33,005 nt of DNA from contig VFZO01000041.1 of NCBI GenBank assembly GCA_016871155.1, positions 1 through 33,005 of the forward strand, written 5' to 3'. A model generated the notes under the pieces. The model was not told the origin of the DNA. It did not search any database and was given only the letters and a program-made list of their open reading frames with translations. The stretch comes from Acidobacteriota bacterium (lineage in GTDB: Bacteria > Acidobacteriota > Terriglobia > Bryobacterales > Bryobacteraceae). Below, piece after piece: positions 7,812 through 15,002 of the stretch (positions are counted from its first letter, which is position 1; each line of letters begins with the position of its first letter). Made by a program: the position numbers and the translations under genes.

Positions 7812-8725
7812 GCAGCACCATCGACAAGATTCGCGGCATCATCCCGCCACTGGTAACGCCGTTCCGAGAGGACGGCACGATTGACGAGCAAGCCCATCGC
7901 GCCGAAGTCCGCTATATGGTGGAGCGAGCCGGCGTGCATGGCTTGGCCGTGTGCGGCAGCACGGGCGAAGGCCATACGCTCTCCACCGACGAGACGCGCC
8001 GCATTGTTGGCTGCACCGTCGAGGAGGTGAAGGGCCGCGTACCCGTAATTGCCGGCATCATCACCGACAGCACGCAGTCGACCATCGATCGCGCGAAAGC
8101 GGTCGCCGGCTTGGGCGTTGCCGCATTGCAGGTGACCCCGGTGCACTACGTCTTCCGCCCGGATGACGATTCGATGGTGCGCCACTTCGGAGCAATCGCG
8201 GACCAGACGGGCATTCCGGTAATCATCTACAACGTGGTGCCGTGGTCGTATCTGCTGCCGCCGCTGCTGGTGCGCATTCTCCGCGACGTCGACGGCGTGA
8301 TTGGCGTCAAGCAGAGCGCCAGTGACATGAAGGCTCTGGCGGACTTGCTGTTGTTGAGCGAGGAGGCCGGCATTCGCGATCGCGTGCGGATTCTCTCCGC
8401 CGTGGATGCCTTGCTCTACCCGTCGTTCCGTTTGGGTTCGGATGGCGCGGTGGCGGCGATCCTCAGCGCTGCTCCCGAAGCCTGTGTTGCCATGTGGGAG
8501 GCCGTCCATAAAGGTGACGATGCCGCGGCGCTTCCACTCCACAAGAACTTGTTACGCCTCTGGAATGCGATCGATGCGCCGAATCTGCCCGCGAACGTCA
8601 GGGCCGCGATGCGGACGCAAGGCCGGATGGGTGGTGTGCCGCGTCCACCCATGCCAGCGAGTTCCAATGCGCAAGAGGTGAATATCCAAGCGGCAATCGC
8701 AGCGCTCCAACCCGTAGTGGCTTAG
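7808..8725 (+). CDS. Dihydrodipicolinate synthase / N-acetylneuraminate lyase family aldolase
   Basis: A 305-residue class I aldolase of the DapA/NAL superfamily, a TIM barrel that forms a Schiff base with pyruvate. The pyruvate-binding motif is GSTGEGHTL (about residue 51), the Tyr is in YNVVPW, and the Schiff-base Lys is in GVIGVKQSASD. The GSTGE and KQ signatures are closer to NAL-like and other catabolic members than to housekeeping DapA (usually GTTGE and KEA). Context, between an IclR regulator and a TonB receptor, also argues for cleavage of a 2-keto acid sugar rather than lysine synthesis. The start is probably TTG at 7808, overlapping the regulator's TGA (TTGA junction) with GGAGGA at 7799-7804 just upstream; the TTG at 7796 is the alternative. 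Confidence 0.85.
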   Translation: MSSTIDKIRGIIPPLVTPFREDGTIDEQAHRAEVRYMVERAGVHGLAVCGSTGEGHTLSTDETRRIVGCTVEEVKGRVPVIAGIITDSTQSTIDRAKAVAGLGVAALQVTPVHYVFRPDDDSMVRHFGAIADQTGIPVIIYNVVPWSYLLPPLLVRILRDVDGVIGVKQSASDMKALADLLLLSEEAGIRDRVRILSAVDALLYPSFRLGSDGAVAAILSAAPEACVAMWEAVHKGDDAAALPLHKNLLRLWNAIDAPNLPANVRAAMRTQGRMGGVPRPPMPASSNAQEVNIQAAIAALQPVVA

Positions 8726-8766
8726 CGACGCATACCCAGTCTCGAACTTTGTCGAAAGGATCTCCC

Positions 8767-11700
8767 ATGTCTCCTCGTAGAGCCGTAGTGTGTCTGTTCA
8801 TTTGCGCTCACGCGCTGCTCGCCCAAACATCGACCGCGCGCGTCTCCGGCTTGGTCACCGACCCTGGTGGAGCCGCTGTGCCGGGCGTCAACATCGCGCT
8901 CCGGAACACCTTGACCGGCGTCGAATCAACCGCTAGCGCCAACGGGGAGGGCTACTACACGGCGGCGTATCTGAAACCAGGTCCATATGAAATGAAAGCT
9001 GAAGCCAAGGGCTTCAAGCGATTCGTTCGTCAGCAGCTAGTGCTCGAGACTGGCCAGGCGCTGGTCGTCGATATCCGTCTCGAATTGGGTGCTGTCACCG
9101 AGTCGGTAGTGGTCTCCGCGCAGACGCCGTTGCTCCAGGCGGATTCGGCCGCCGTCAGCACGCTGGTGGAGAACGCGACCATTCGCAACATGCCGCTGGC
9201 AAGCCGCCGCATCGGCAGCCTGATTCGCCTGATGGGCAACGTGACGTTTAACAATGAGGCGTCATGGGAAGGCATCACGAACTTCTCGATCGCCGGCGGC
9301 CGGTCCCGCCAGCAGATTTGGCAGCTCGATGGCGGCAACTTGCAAGGCGTCATGCTGGTGACCGGTATTGTGAGCGTGGCGCCGCCGGTGGAAGCCATGG
9401 AGGAGTTCCGCGTGCAAGCGAACGGCTATCCGGCGGAATTCGGCCGCAGCACGGGTGGCTTCATCTCGATGACCACGAAGTCCGGCACCAACCAGTTCCG
9501 CGGATCGCTTTACGAGTTCCTGCGCAACGACGCCTTGGACGCTCGCAACTTCTTTTCCGCTACGAAGCCGCCTCTGCGCTACAACGTGTTCGGCGGCACG
9601 CTGGGCGGGCCGATCCACAAGGACCGCACCTTCTACTTTTTCTCCTACGAAGGCACGCGGCGTCGCGACGGTGTGACACGCATCCTGAACGTGCCGACTG
9701 TTGCGGAGGTGAACGGAGACTTCTCTGCCACGCCGGGTGCGCTCATCGATCCGGTAGCGCGTCAGCCCTTCGCCGGCAATCGGATTCCGGCGGCGCGGCT
9801 GGATCCTGTGGGCGCGGCGCTGGCCAAACTCTATCCGGCGCCGAACGTACCTGGCGCGCCGAGCGGAAATCGGAACTTTCGCCAAAACGCCGTGAACAAA
9901 ACGACGGGCGATAGCTATATCGTGAAGCTGGATCACACGCTTTCGGCAAAGGACCGGCTCTCCGGCCGGTATCTGAAGTTCCGGAGCCCGGTGCAAGCGG
10001 GCCGCGTCTTCCCCAATCCAGCCGCGGACACAGTGCTCGATCAACTCTCCGATCAATTCCACGTCACCGCGAGTTGGGTGCGCAATGTGAGCGCCTCGCT
10101 CTTCAACGAACTGCGCTACAACTACAACCGGCGCACCAACGAAGATCCTTCGCTCTACCCCAGCACCATCACGGCCGACGTGGGACTGCGCGGCGTGGCG
10201 CAGGACGGCACGCCGAATATCAACGTGACTGGCTTTAGCGCGATCGGCCCCAGTGGCCAGTATCGCCTCGCCGGACCCGGCTTCCAACACCAGATCATCG
10301 AATCCGCCTCCTGGATTCGCGGCAAGCATCAGGTGAAGTTCGGCGGCGAGTGGCGGTCCTCGGAGATGCCGGACCTGTGGGGCGATTCGCGCGCCGGTCA
10401 GATTGGGTTCAACGATGTGGCCACCGGGCGTGGCTTCGGCATCGCCGCCTTGTTGCTCGGCTGGGCGAACTCCGCCACGGTGAACACTGGCTTCACGAGC
10501 GCTCGTATGAACTACTTCGCAGGCTTCATTCAGGACGACTGGAAGATCTCGTCGCGGCTGACGTTGAATCTCGGCTTGCGTTGGGACATGGATACGCCAC
10601 GTTCGGAGAAGAACAACGTGCAGACCGGACTCGATCCCGCCGCGATCAACCCCGTTTCGCGCACGCCCGGCATCATTACCTACGCTGGCCGTGACGGCGC
10701 CTCCGTCTACGCGCACCGTTTTGACCGTAACAACTTTGGTCCGCGTTTCGGTTTCGCTTACCGTCCGCTGGGCGACAAACTCGTGGTGCGCGGCGGCTAC
10801 GGTTTGATGTACGGCGCCATCTACGACGACTCCATCACGCGCGCAAATGTGGTTGGCTTCGGCGATACCCGCCAGTTCCAGTCGTCCGACAACGGCCTGA
10901 CTCCCGCGCTGCTGCTTCGCAATGGCGTTCCGCTGCCGCCGGCCGAGCCGATCGGTCCGGGATTCGGCGCCGTCGCCGTGGGCCAAGCGCCACGCATCTC
11001 GCCCGATTTCTACAATCCGGATCAACAGATGCCCTATGCGCACCACCTCAATCTCAGCGTGCAGCGGCAGTTCGCCGGATCGCTCCTGTTGGAAGGTTCC
11101 TACACGTCGAACCTGGCGCATCGCATCAGCGGCCGTGCCACCAATGTCAATGAGATCCGGCCCGAACGGCGCGGCGCACGGCAGGATCAGTCGTTGCGGC
11201 CCTTCCCGCAATACGCCAACGTCATCCTGCGCGCGAACAACTGGGGTAACTCGTCGTATCACGGGTTCAATCTCAAGGCGGAGAAACGGTTCTCGAAGGG
11301 GCTGAATCTGTTGAGCAACTACACGTGGTCGAAGTTCTTGGATGACGTGCAGGCGGCGTCCGAAGCCGGCGGCACGGGCGCGCAAAGCTATCACGCGCGG
11401 CATCTGGACAAGTCCTACAGCGGGAATGACATCCGGCATCGCTGGGTGTCGAGCGCCGTCTATGAACTGCCGGTCGGCCACGGCCGCGCGCTGGCGCTGC
11501 CCTCCGGTTGGATCGACAAGGCGTTTGGCGGCTGGAGCACCGGCGTCATCGCAGAGTTGCGGACTGGCTTGCCGTTCGGTGTCGTAGAGCAGACGAACCG
11601 GCTGAATGCATTCTCCTCCACGCAGAGGCCGAACCTGGTATCGCCCTGGAGCCTCTCCGGCGACCGTTCCCGCGCGGACCAGATCGCGCGCTACTTCAAC

Positions 11701-11976
11701 ACCGCCGCCTTCGTCTTCCCAGGGGACGGCGTCCTTGGCAATTCGCCGCGAAATGTGGGCTCGGGTCCAGGTTCGGTAGGACTGGACATGTCGTTATTGA
11801 AGGATGTCGCGGTGAGTGAGCGAGTTTCGCTGCAGTTGCGCGGAGAGTTCTTCGGCATCTTGAACCGGCCGAACTTCGGCTTGCCGAACGGAGCGCGCGG
11901 GAGCGCGGCGTTCGGTACCATCGCGGGTGCGGGCGGCGCGCGCCAGGTACAACTGGGATTGAGGCTGGCATTCTAA
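8767..11976 (+). CDS. TonB-dependent outer-membrane receptor with N-terminal CarboxypepD_reg-like domain
   Basis: A 1069-residue outer-membrane protein. A signal peptide (about 1-20, ending ALLAQ) is followed by a carboxypeptidase-regulatory-like beta sandwich (about 25-105: ARVSGLVTDPGGAAVPGVNI), a plug domain (about 120-245, with FRVQANGYPAEFGRSTGGFI) and a long barrel ending in a typical hydrophobic/aromatic C-terminal strand (QLGLRLAF). This Oar-like architecture is abundant in Acidobacteria and Bacteroidetes and is used for oligosaccharide or peptide uptake driven by TonB. AAAGGA at 8755-8760 lies 6 nt before the ATG at 8767, so the longer TTG start at 8749 is unlikely. It sits 41 nt after the aldolase gene and 2 nt before the BNR protein gene. 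The substrate is unknown. Confidence 0.93.
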   Translation: MSPRRAVVCLFICAHALLAQTSTARVSGLVTDPGGAAVPGVNIALRNTLTGVESTASANGEGYYTAAYLKPGPYEMKAEAKGFKRFVRQQLVLETGQALVVDIRLELGAVTESVVVSAQTPLLQADSAAVSTLVENATIRNMPLASRRIGSLIRLMGNVTFNNEASWEGITNFSIAGGRSRQQIWQLDGGNLQGVMLVTGIVSVAPPVEAMEEFRVQANGYPAEFGRSTGGFISMTTKSGTNQFRGSLYEFLRNDALDARNFFSATKPPLRYNVFGGTLGGPIHKDRTFYFFSYEGTRRRDGVTRILNVPTVAEVNGDFSATPGALIDPVARQPFAGNRIPAARLDPVGAALAKLYPAPNVPGAPSGNRNFRQNAVNKTTGDSYIVKLDHTLSAKDRLSGRYLKFRSPVQAGRVFPNPAADTVLDQLSDQFHVTASWVRNVSASLFNELRYNYNRRTNEDPSLYPSTITADVGLRGVAQDGTPNINVTGFSAIGPSGQYRLAGPGFQHQIIESASWIRGKHQVKFGGEWRSSEMPDLWGDSRAGQIGFNDVATGRGFGIAALLLGWANSATVNTGFTSARMNYFAGFIQDDWKISSRLTLNLGLRWDMDTPRSEKNNVQTGLDPAAINPVSRTPGIITYAGRDGASVYAHRFDRNNFGPRFGFAYRPLGDKLVVRGGYGLMYGAIYDDSITRANVVGFGDTRQFQSSDNGLTPALLLRNGVPLPPAEPIGPGFGAVAVGQAPRISPDFYNPDQQMPYAHHLNLSVQRQFAGSLLLEGSYTSNLAHRISGRATNVNEIRPERRGARQDQSLRPFPQYANVILRANNWGNSSYHGFNLKAEKRFSKGLNLLSNYTWSKFLDDVQAASEAGGTGAQSYHARHLDKSYSGNDIRHRWVSSAVYELPVGHGRALALPSGWIDKAFGGWSTGVIAELRTGLPFGVVEQTNRLNAFSSTQRPNLVSPWSLSGDRSRADQIARYFNTAAFVFPGDGVLGNSPRNVGSGPGSVGLDMSLLKDVAVSERVSLQLRGEFFGILNRPNFGLPNGARGSAAFGTIAGAGGARQVQLGLRLAF

Positions 11977-11978
11977 CT

Positions 11979-13130
11979 ATGAACATCACACGAAGAACGC
12001 TGCTGGGTTCGTTGGCATTCAACGGTTGGGCGCAACCGGCGGCGGAGCAGATCTGGGATCCCGCCGTGCGTCTGCCGAAGGCCGCGGAACTCGATGAACT
12101 CGCTGGCGTGCGCTTCTCGGTCATCAAGAAGTACGAACCGGAACGCGATGGCGGCTACGGCTTCCTGCACGGGGTGGGCCTGGTGTGGCACAAGGGCAGG
12201 CTCTACGCCTCCTTTGCCCACAACAAGAATCCGGAGAACACCACTGGTGAAGAGGCTCGCTGGCGGGTGAGCGAAGATGGCGGCCAGACGTGGAGCGCCG
12301 TCTTCGACATGGACAAGGGAAATCCCGAGGTCGCTGTGAGTCACGGGTCGTTCCTATCGCATCGCGGCAAGCTGTGGGCTTTCATGGGCGCCTTCTCAGG
12401 CAAACGAGAGAACGTGCATACGCGCGCATATGTGCTCGACGAGAAGCGCAATTCCTGGCAGCCGCGGGGCGTCATCGTGCGGGAGGGCTTCTGGCCCATG
12501 CAGGAGCCGCTGCGCATGAGTAACGGCAATTGGATTCTCGCGGGCTTCGACGTCGGAAACGGCAACCCCGCAGCGGTGGCCACCAGCAAAGGCGGCGACC
12601 TCACGAAATGGGAGCACGTGGTCATCCCGCGCGATCCGTCGTTGAAGACGATGTGGGGAGAGTCGACAGTGATCGTCGACGGCAATCAAGTGGTGAACAT
12701 CGCCCGCTACGGTGGCGAGGCATTGGCATTGGTGTCACGCAGCAGCGATGGCGGCCGGACGTGGACTCCGATGCGCGCGGCCAATCTACCCATGGCGACC
12801 TCGAAGCCCTATGCGGGAACGCTCAGCACGCGGCAGCGCTATCTCGTCTGCACGACGACGGCGGACACCAAGGGACAGCGAGCGCCGCTGACCATCGCCG
12901 TCAGCCGGCCCGGACAGGCGCACTTCAGCAAGGTCTTTCGGATCCGGAACGCCGAACACCCCGCGGGAGAATCCGATCCGGGCGCTCGACTCGCGTATCC
13001 GTACGCGGTCGAGTACAAGGGCCGCCTCTACGTTGGTTACTCGAACAACGGCGGACGGCGCGGCAACAAGAATAACGATAACAGCGCGGAATTGGCGGTG
13101 ATTCCGTTGGCTTCGCTCCACTCTATCTGA
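11979..13130 (+). CDS. Tat-exported BNR/Asp-box (sialidase-like) propeller protein
   Basis: A 383-residue protein. The N-terminus NITRRTLLGSLAFNGWAQ has the twin Arg of a Tat signal. The body is a BNR-repeat propeller with two clear Asp boxes, SEDGGQTW and SSDGGRTW, placing it in the sialidase superfamily (the BNR_2-type exo-sialidase-like group). I do not see the FRIP motif of canonical exo-sialidases, so enzymatic sialidase activity is not assured; other glycosidases and non-enzymatic binders share the fold. It starts 2 nt after the TonB receptor stop and is last in the IclR operon. Context suggests it acts on, or binds, the glycan whose product is imported and cleaved by the operon's aldolase. 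Confidence 0.78.
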   Translation: MNITRRTLLGSLAFNGWAQPAAEQIWDPAVRLPKAAELDELAGVRFSVIKKYEPERDGGYGFLHGVGLVWHKGRLYASFAHNKNPENTTGEEARWRVSEDGGQTWSAVFDMDKGNPEVAVSHGSFLSHRGKLWAFMGAFSGKRENVHTRAYVLDEKRNSWQPRGVIVREGFWPMQEPLRMSNGNWILAGFDVGNGNPAAVATSKGGDLTKWEHVVIPRDPSLKTMWGESTVIVDGNQVVNIARYGGEALALVSRSSDGGRTWTPMRAANLPMATSKPYAGTLSTRQRYLVCTTTADTKGQRAPLTIAVSRPGQAHFSKVFRIRNAEHPAGESDPGARLAYPYAVEYKGRLYVGYSNNGGRRGNKNNDNSAELAVIPLASLHSI

Positions 13131-13147
13131 CGCCTGCTTGCACAAGC

Positions 13148-13172
13148 GCGCGGACGATCGCCCGTCCAGCGC
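13148..13172 (+). terminator. Hairpin after the BNR gene (no T-run)
   Basis: GCGCGGACG and CGTCCAGCGC pair as a 9-bp stem with one bulged A and a 6-nt loop, 17 nt past the stop codon at 13130. No T-run follows, so it may only stabilise the transcript's 3' end or assist Rho-type termination. Confidence 0.3.
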
Positions 13173-13328
13173 GATGGGAGGCCGGTTGACAACAGGACGC
13201 GAGCGACGTCACCCAGACTGCAGCGGAGCCTAGATGGCCGAACGCGACGAGGGTCGGGGAGAGTAAGTAATCCGAGGGGAGGGGGGGCGGCGCCGGCGTT
13301 TTGACTGGAGGGTTTGAGGCAGCAACAC

Positions 13329-13357
13329 TCGACATGTGCTGCACATGTTTATATACC
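13329..13357 (+). promoter_or_regulatory. Promoter of the antitoxin gene with embedded operator
   Basis: TCGACA (13329-13334) matches TTGACA at five of six positions. A -10 follows as TATATA (13350-13355, 15-bp spacer) or TATACC (13352-13357, 17-bp spacer). The start of transcription would fall around 13362-13364, at the ATG of the antitoxin. The operator palindrome fills the spacer. Confidence 0.5.
13332..13348. promoter_or_regulatory. 17-bp perfect palindrome, likely antitoxin operator
   Basis: ACATGTGCTGCACATGT is a perfect inverted repeat around a central T. It lies between the putative -35 and -10 and 16 bp before the antitoxin ATG, where a FitA/VapB ribbon-helix-helix dimer would bind to repress its own operon. 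Confidence 0.6.
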
Positions 13358-13363
13358 TGCAGC

Positions 13364-13594
13364 ATGTCCAAAATGATTCAGATCCGGGACGTGCCGGAAG
13401 ATGTGCACGGCACGCTGAAGTCCCGGGCCGCGCGCGAGGGCATGAGCCTGTCCGATTTCATCAAGAGAGAGCTCCAGCGTACGGCGGAGCGGCCGACGAT
13501 GCAGGAGTGGTTGGAGCGAACGCAGCGGGCCAAGCCGATCCCGAGCGGGACTAGCGTCGCGCGGTTGATTCGAGACCTGCGCGACGAGCGATGA
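13364..13594 (+). CDS. FitA/VapB-type ribbon-helix-helix antitoxin
   Basis: A 76-residue antitoxin starting MSKMIQIRDVPEDV. Residues 1-45 are a ribbon-helix-helix DNA-binding domain: beta strand MIQIRDVP, then helices HGTLKSRAAREG and SLSDFIKRELQ, as in FitA-like antitoxins. The C-terminal tail (about 46-76) is the toxin-wrapping part. It would neutralise a PIN-domain RNase and repress the operon through the palindrome at 13332-13348. It overlaps the toxin start in an ATGA junction. The toxin gene is broken, so this is now an orphan antitoxin. There is no Shine-Dalgarno site; the second Met codon at 13373 is an alternative start. Confidence 0.85.
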   Translation: MSKMIQIRDVPEDVHGTLKSRAAREGMSLSDFIKRELQRTAERPTMQEWLERTQRAKPIPSGTSVARLIRDLRDER

Positions 13595-13952
13595 TCGTTC
13601 TGGACGCCTCGGTGGTTGTGGAACTTCTCACCTACGGCCCAATGGCCGATGCCATCAGAAGAGAACTCGTCAGCAGCGGCGAGTCTTTCGTCGTTCCGCA
13701 TTTGATTGACATTGAAGGCGCGCGCGCCTTACTCACCGATCGGAGGAGTTTCTGACGGGGCTGGCGGCGCTGCCGGCGGAGCGCTAGGGGCATATGCCCT
13801 TGCTGGGCCGCATTTGGGAACTGCGCCACAACTTCACGGCCTATGACGCCACGTACATCGCGTTGGCGGAGGCGACCGGCTCCACTCTCTACACGTGTGA
13901 TGAGAAGTTGAGCAGCGGGCATCGAGCGCGGGTGGTCGCGTTTGTTTCGTAG
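13591..13952 (+). pseudogene. VapC/FitB-like PIN-domain toxin, inactivated
   Basis: The ATG at 13591 overlaps the antitoxin stop (ATGA) and opens MIVLDASVVVELLTYGP, a PIN start with catalytic Asp5, then SFVVPHLIDIEGARAL with the second acidic residue. After 54 codons the frame hits TGA at 13753-13755. The rest of the PIN fold resumes in another frame from about 13743 (EEFLTGLAALPAER), is cut again by TAG at 13785-13787, and continues as MPLLGRIWELRHNF, then YDATYIALAEATGS and CDEKL, ending at TAG 13950-13952. All four acidic residues survive but in separate frames. Compared with family length, about 10-12 residues between EGARAL and EEFL appear to be missing. This is a deletion with frameshift plus a separate nonsense codon, so a sequencing error alone is unlikely. 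Confidence 0.8.
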
Positions 13953-13961
13953 GGTGCCGAT

Positions 13962-14150
13962 CTACGCCGGATCTGGAGTAACCATGCCCGCGAGGCTACC
14001 GATCTCCTCTCCCCGTAATCCGGCCACGCTCATGCCCAACATGGCGCAGATGGTCTGGCGGCGGTCCATCATTTGACCGTCCAATACCAATAGCACGAAA
14101 TATTTTGTCGGTTTGCTCGTAGCGATCCATTCGTAATCCCGCGATTTTTG
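13962..14150 (-). pseudogene. Remnant frame, possibly the end or start of a decayed gene
   Basis: An open minus-strand frame of 62 codons reads protein-like: DYEWIATSKPTKYFVLLVLD, then MMDRRQTICAMLGMSVAGL, ending TPDPA and TAG. It has no start in its upstream half; ATG codons at 14072 and 14069 would give a 35-36-residue peptide with a Tat-like RR and a hydrophobic run. Either it is the 3' fragment of a lost gene or a truncated small exported peptide. I do not recognise the family. Confidence 0.3.
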
Positions 14151-14223
14151 CTATCGCAACTTGTTTCAATGCAAGGGTGGGAGATCTTTGAGCTGAACGG
14201 ATGTATAAGGCTTGACCAAGAGT

Positions 14224-14271
14224 TCATTCAAAACTCAGTAGCCTTGCGCAAACCTGCATTCGTCACCTCCT
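14224..14271 (-). other. Perfect Shine-Dalgarno site with an 11-codon frame
   Basis: On the minus strand AAAAGGAGGTGACGAATG puts a near-ideal ribosome binding site (about 14264-14271) in front of ATG 14259. The frame is only MQVCARLLSFE before TGA at 14224-14226. Strong Shine-Dalgarno sites are uncommon in this window. It is either a leader peptide or, more likely given the surrounding decay, the surviving start of a broken gene. Confidence 0.35.
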
Positions 14272-14468
14272 TTTGTCTCGCCTGGCGCACGCGCCACTCA
14301 GACAAAGATCGGATGCCGTAGGGGGCTTGCTTCAGTGTTCGTTGCTGTTGGAGAATGCCTTTCGGGAAGAACTGGTGCATGTCGGGCGCCCGTTGGCGGC
14401 GCCGAAGGTACCAGCGCTCCTTGGCGTGGTGGAGTCAATTCGCACTTGTTAAATGACGCCCGGACCGG

Positions 14469-14497
14469 TTGAAGCCTCTTCAATGCCCTGCTATGCT
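14469..14497 (+). promoter_or_regulatory. Sigma70-like promoter ending 7 nt before a start codon
   Basis: TTGAAG (14469-14474) and TATGCT (14492-14497) each match consensus at four of six positions and are separated by exactly 17 bp. Seven bases later comes ATG 14505, so the message would be leaderless. Confidence 0.45.
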
Positions 14498-14504
14498 CCC
14501 GCCC

Positions 14505-14990
14505 ATGAGATTTCATTTACCCGCGCTGCTGATGTTACTTCCCTGGGGCTTGGCCTTCGGTCAAGCTCAGCCCGAAGGGCCTGTCTCCGAACGAAACATA
14601 TCGATGTCCATGGCGAATGAAGCCGCTCTGGCCGCCGTGGAGAAATGCCGTGCAGATGGCTTCCGGGTCACCGCCGTGATTGTCGATCGCGCCGGAGCGA
14701 TCAAGGGTGTGGTGCGCGACGACAATACCAGTCCGCACACCGTCGATACCGCGCGCAGAAAGGCGTTCACCTCCGTCGCTTTCCGAATTCCCAGCAGCGA
14801 CTTCATCCAGCGCAGCGAAGCTAATCCCGGCCTCCGCGCGATTGAGGGCACCATCGCTCTCGGCGGCGGATTGCCGATTCGCGCCGGCAATGAAGTCATT
14901 GGCGCGATCGGCGTGGGCGGCGCACCCAGTGGGGACGCCGATTCGGTCTGCGCCCAGGCGGGCATCGAAAAGATCGCCGGGCGCCTATAG
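14505..14990 (+). CDS. Secreted HbpS/GlcG (DUF336)-family protein
   Basis: A 161-residue protein with a signal peptide (MRFHLPALLMLLPWGLAFGQ) followed by one GlcG/HbpS domain. It shows the typical layout: a helix with MANEAALAAVEKCRADGFRV, VTAVIVDRAGAIKGVVRDD, the ARRKAFTSVAF helix, and GGGLPIRAGNEVIGAIGVGG near the end. Family members bind haem or a related small molecule, and some act as extracellular sensors or in propanediol/glycolate loci; the exact role here is unknown. ATG 14505 is chosen because it begins the signal peptide; ATG 14493 and TTG 14469 lie inside the putative promoter. Confidence 0.83.
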   Translation: MRFHLPALLMLLPWGLAFGQAQPEGPVSERNISMSMANEAALAAVEKCRADGFRVTAVIVDRAGAIKGVVRDDNTSPHTVDTARRKAFTSVAFRIPSSDFIQRSEANPGLRAIEGTIALGGGLPIRAGNEVIGAIGVGGAPSGDADSVCAQAGIEKIAGRL

Positions 14991-15002
14991 CCGTTCGGAA
15001 CT

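Larger units (their letters stand above)
13953..14504. other. Decayed intergenic region, lower GC in the middle
   Basis: About 550 bases without an intact gene. Around 14080-14280 the base composition is visibly more AT-rich than the flanks. It holds the two minus-strand remnants above and a plus-strand frame ending at TAA 14450-14452 that reads ENAFREELVHVGRPLAAPKV without a start codon. Together with the broken toxin this looks like the residue of an inserted or degrading accessory segment. The last 36 bases hold the promoter of the HbpS-like gene. Confidence 0.45.

Noticed and set aside
9262-11481. A 739-codon open frame on the minus strand
   Set aside because: It lies fully antisense to the TonB receptor, whose protein sequence is unmistakable. 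The translation has no domain signature; it is a mirror effect of high GC at third codon positions.
11979-13130. Calling the BNR protein a true exo-sialidase
   Set aside because: Asp boxes are present, but the FRIP motif and Arg triad cannot be recognised, so only superfamily membership is claimed.
13261-13310. TTGACT at 13301-13306 as the -35 of the antitoxin promoter
   Set aside because: It is more than 40 bp from any -10-like hexamer; TCGACA at 13329 is correctly spaced.
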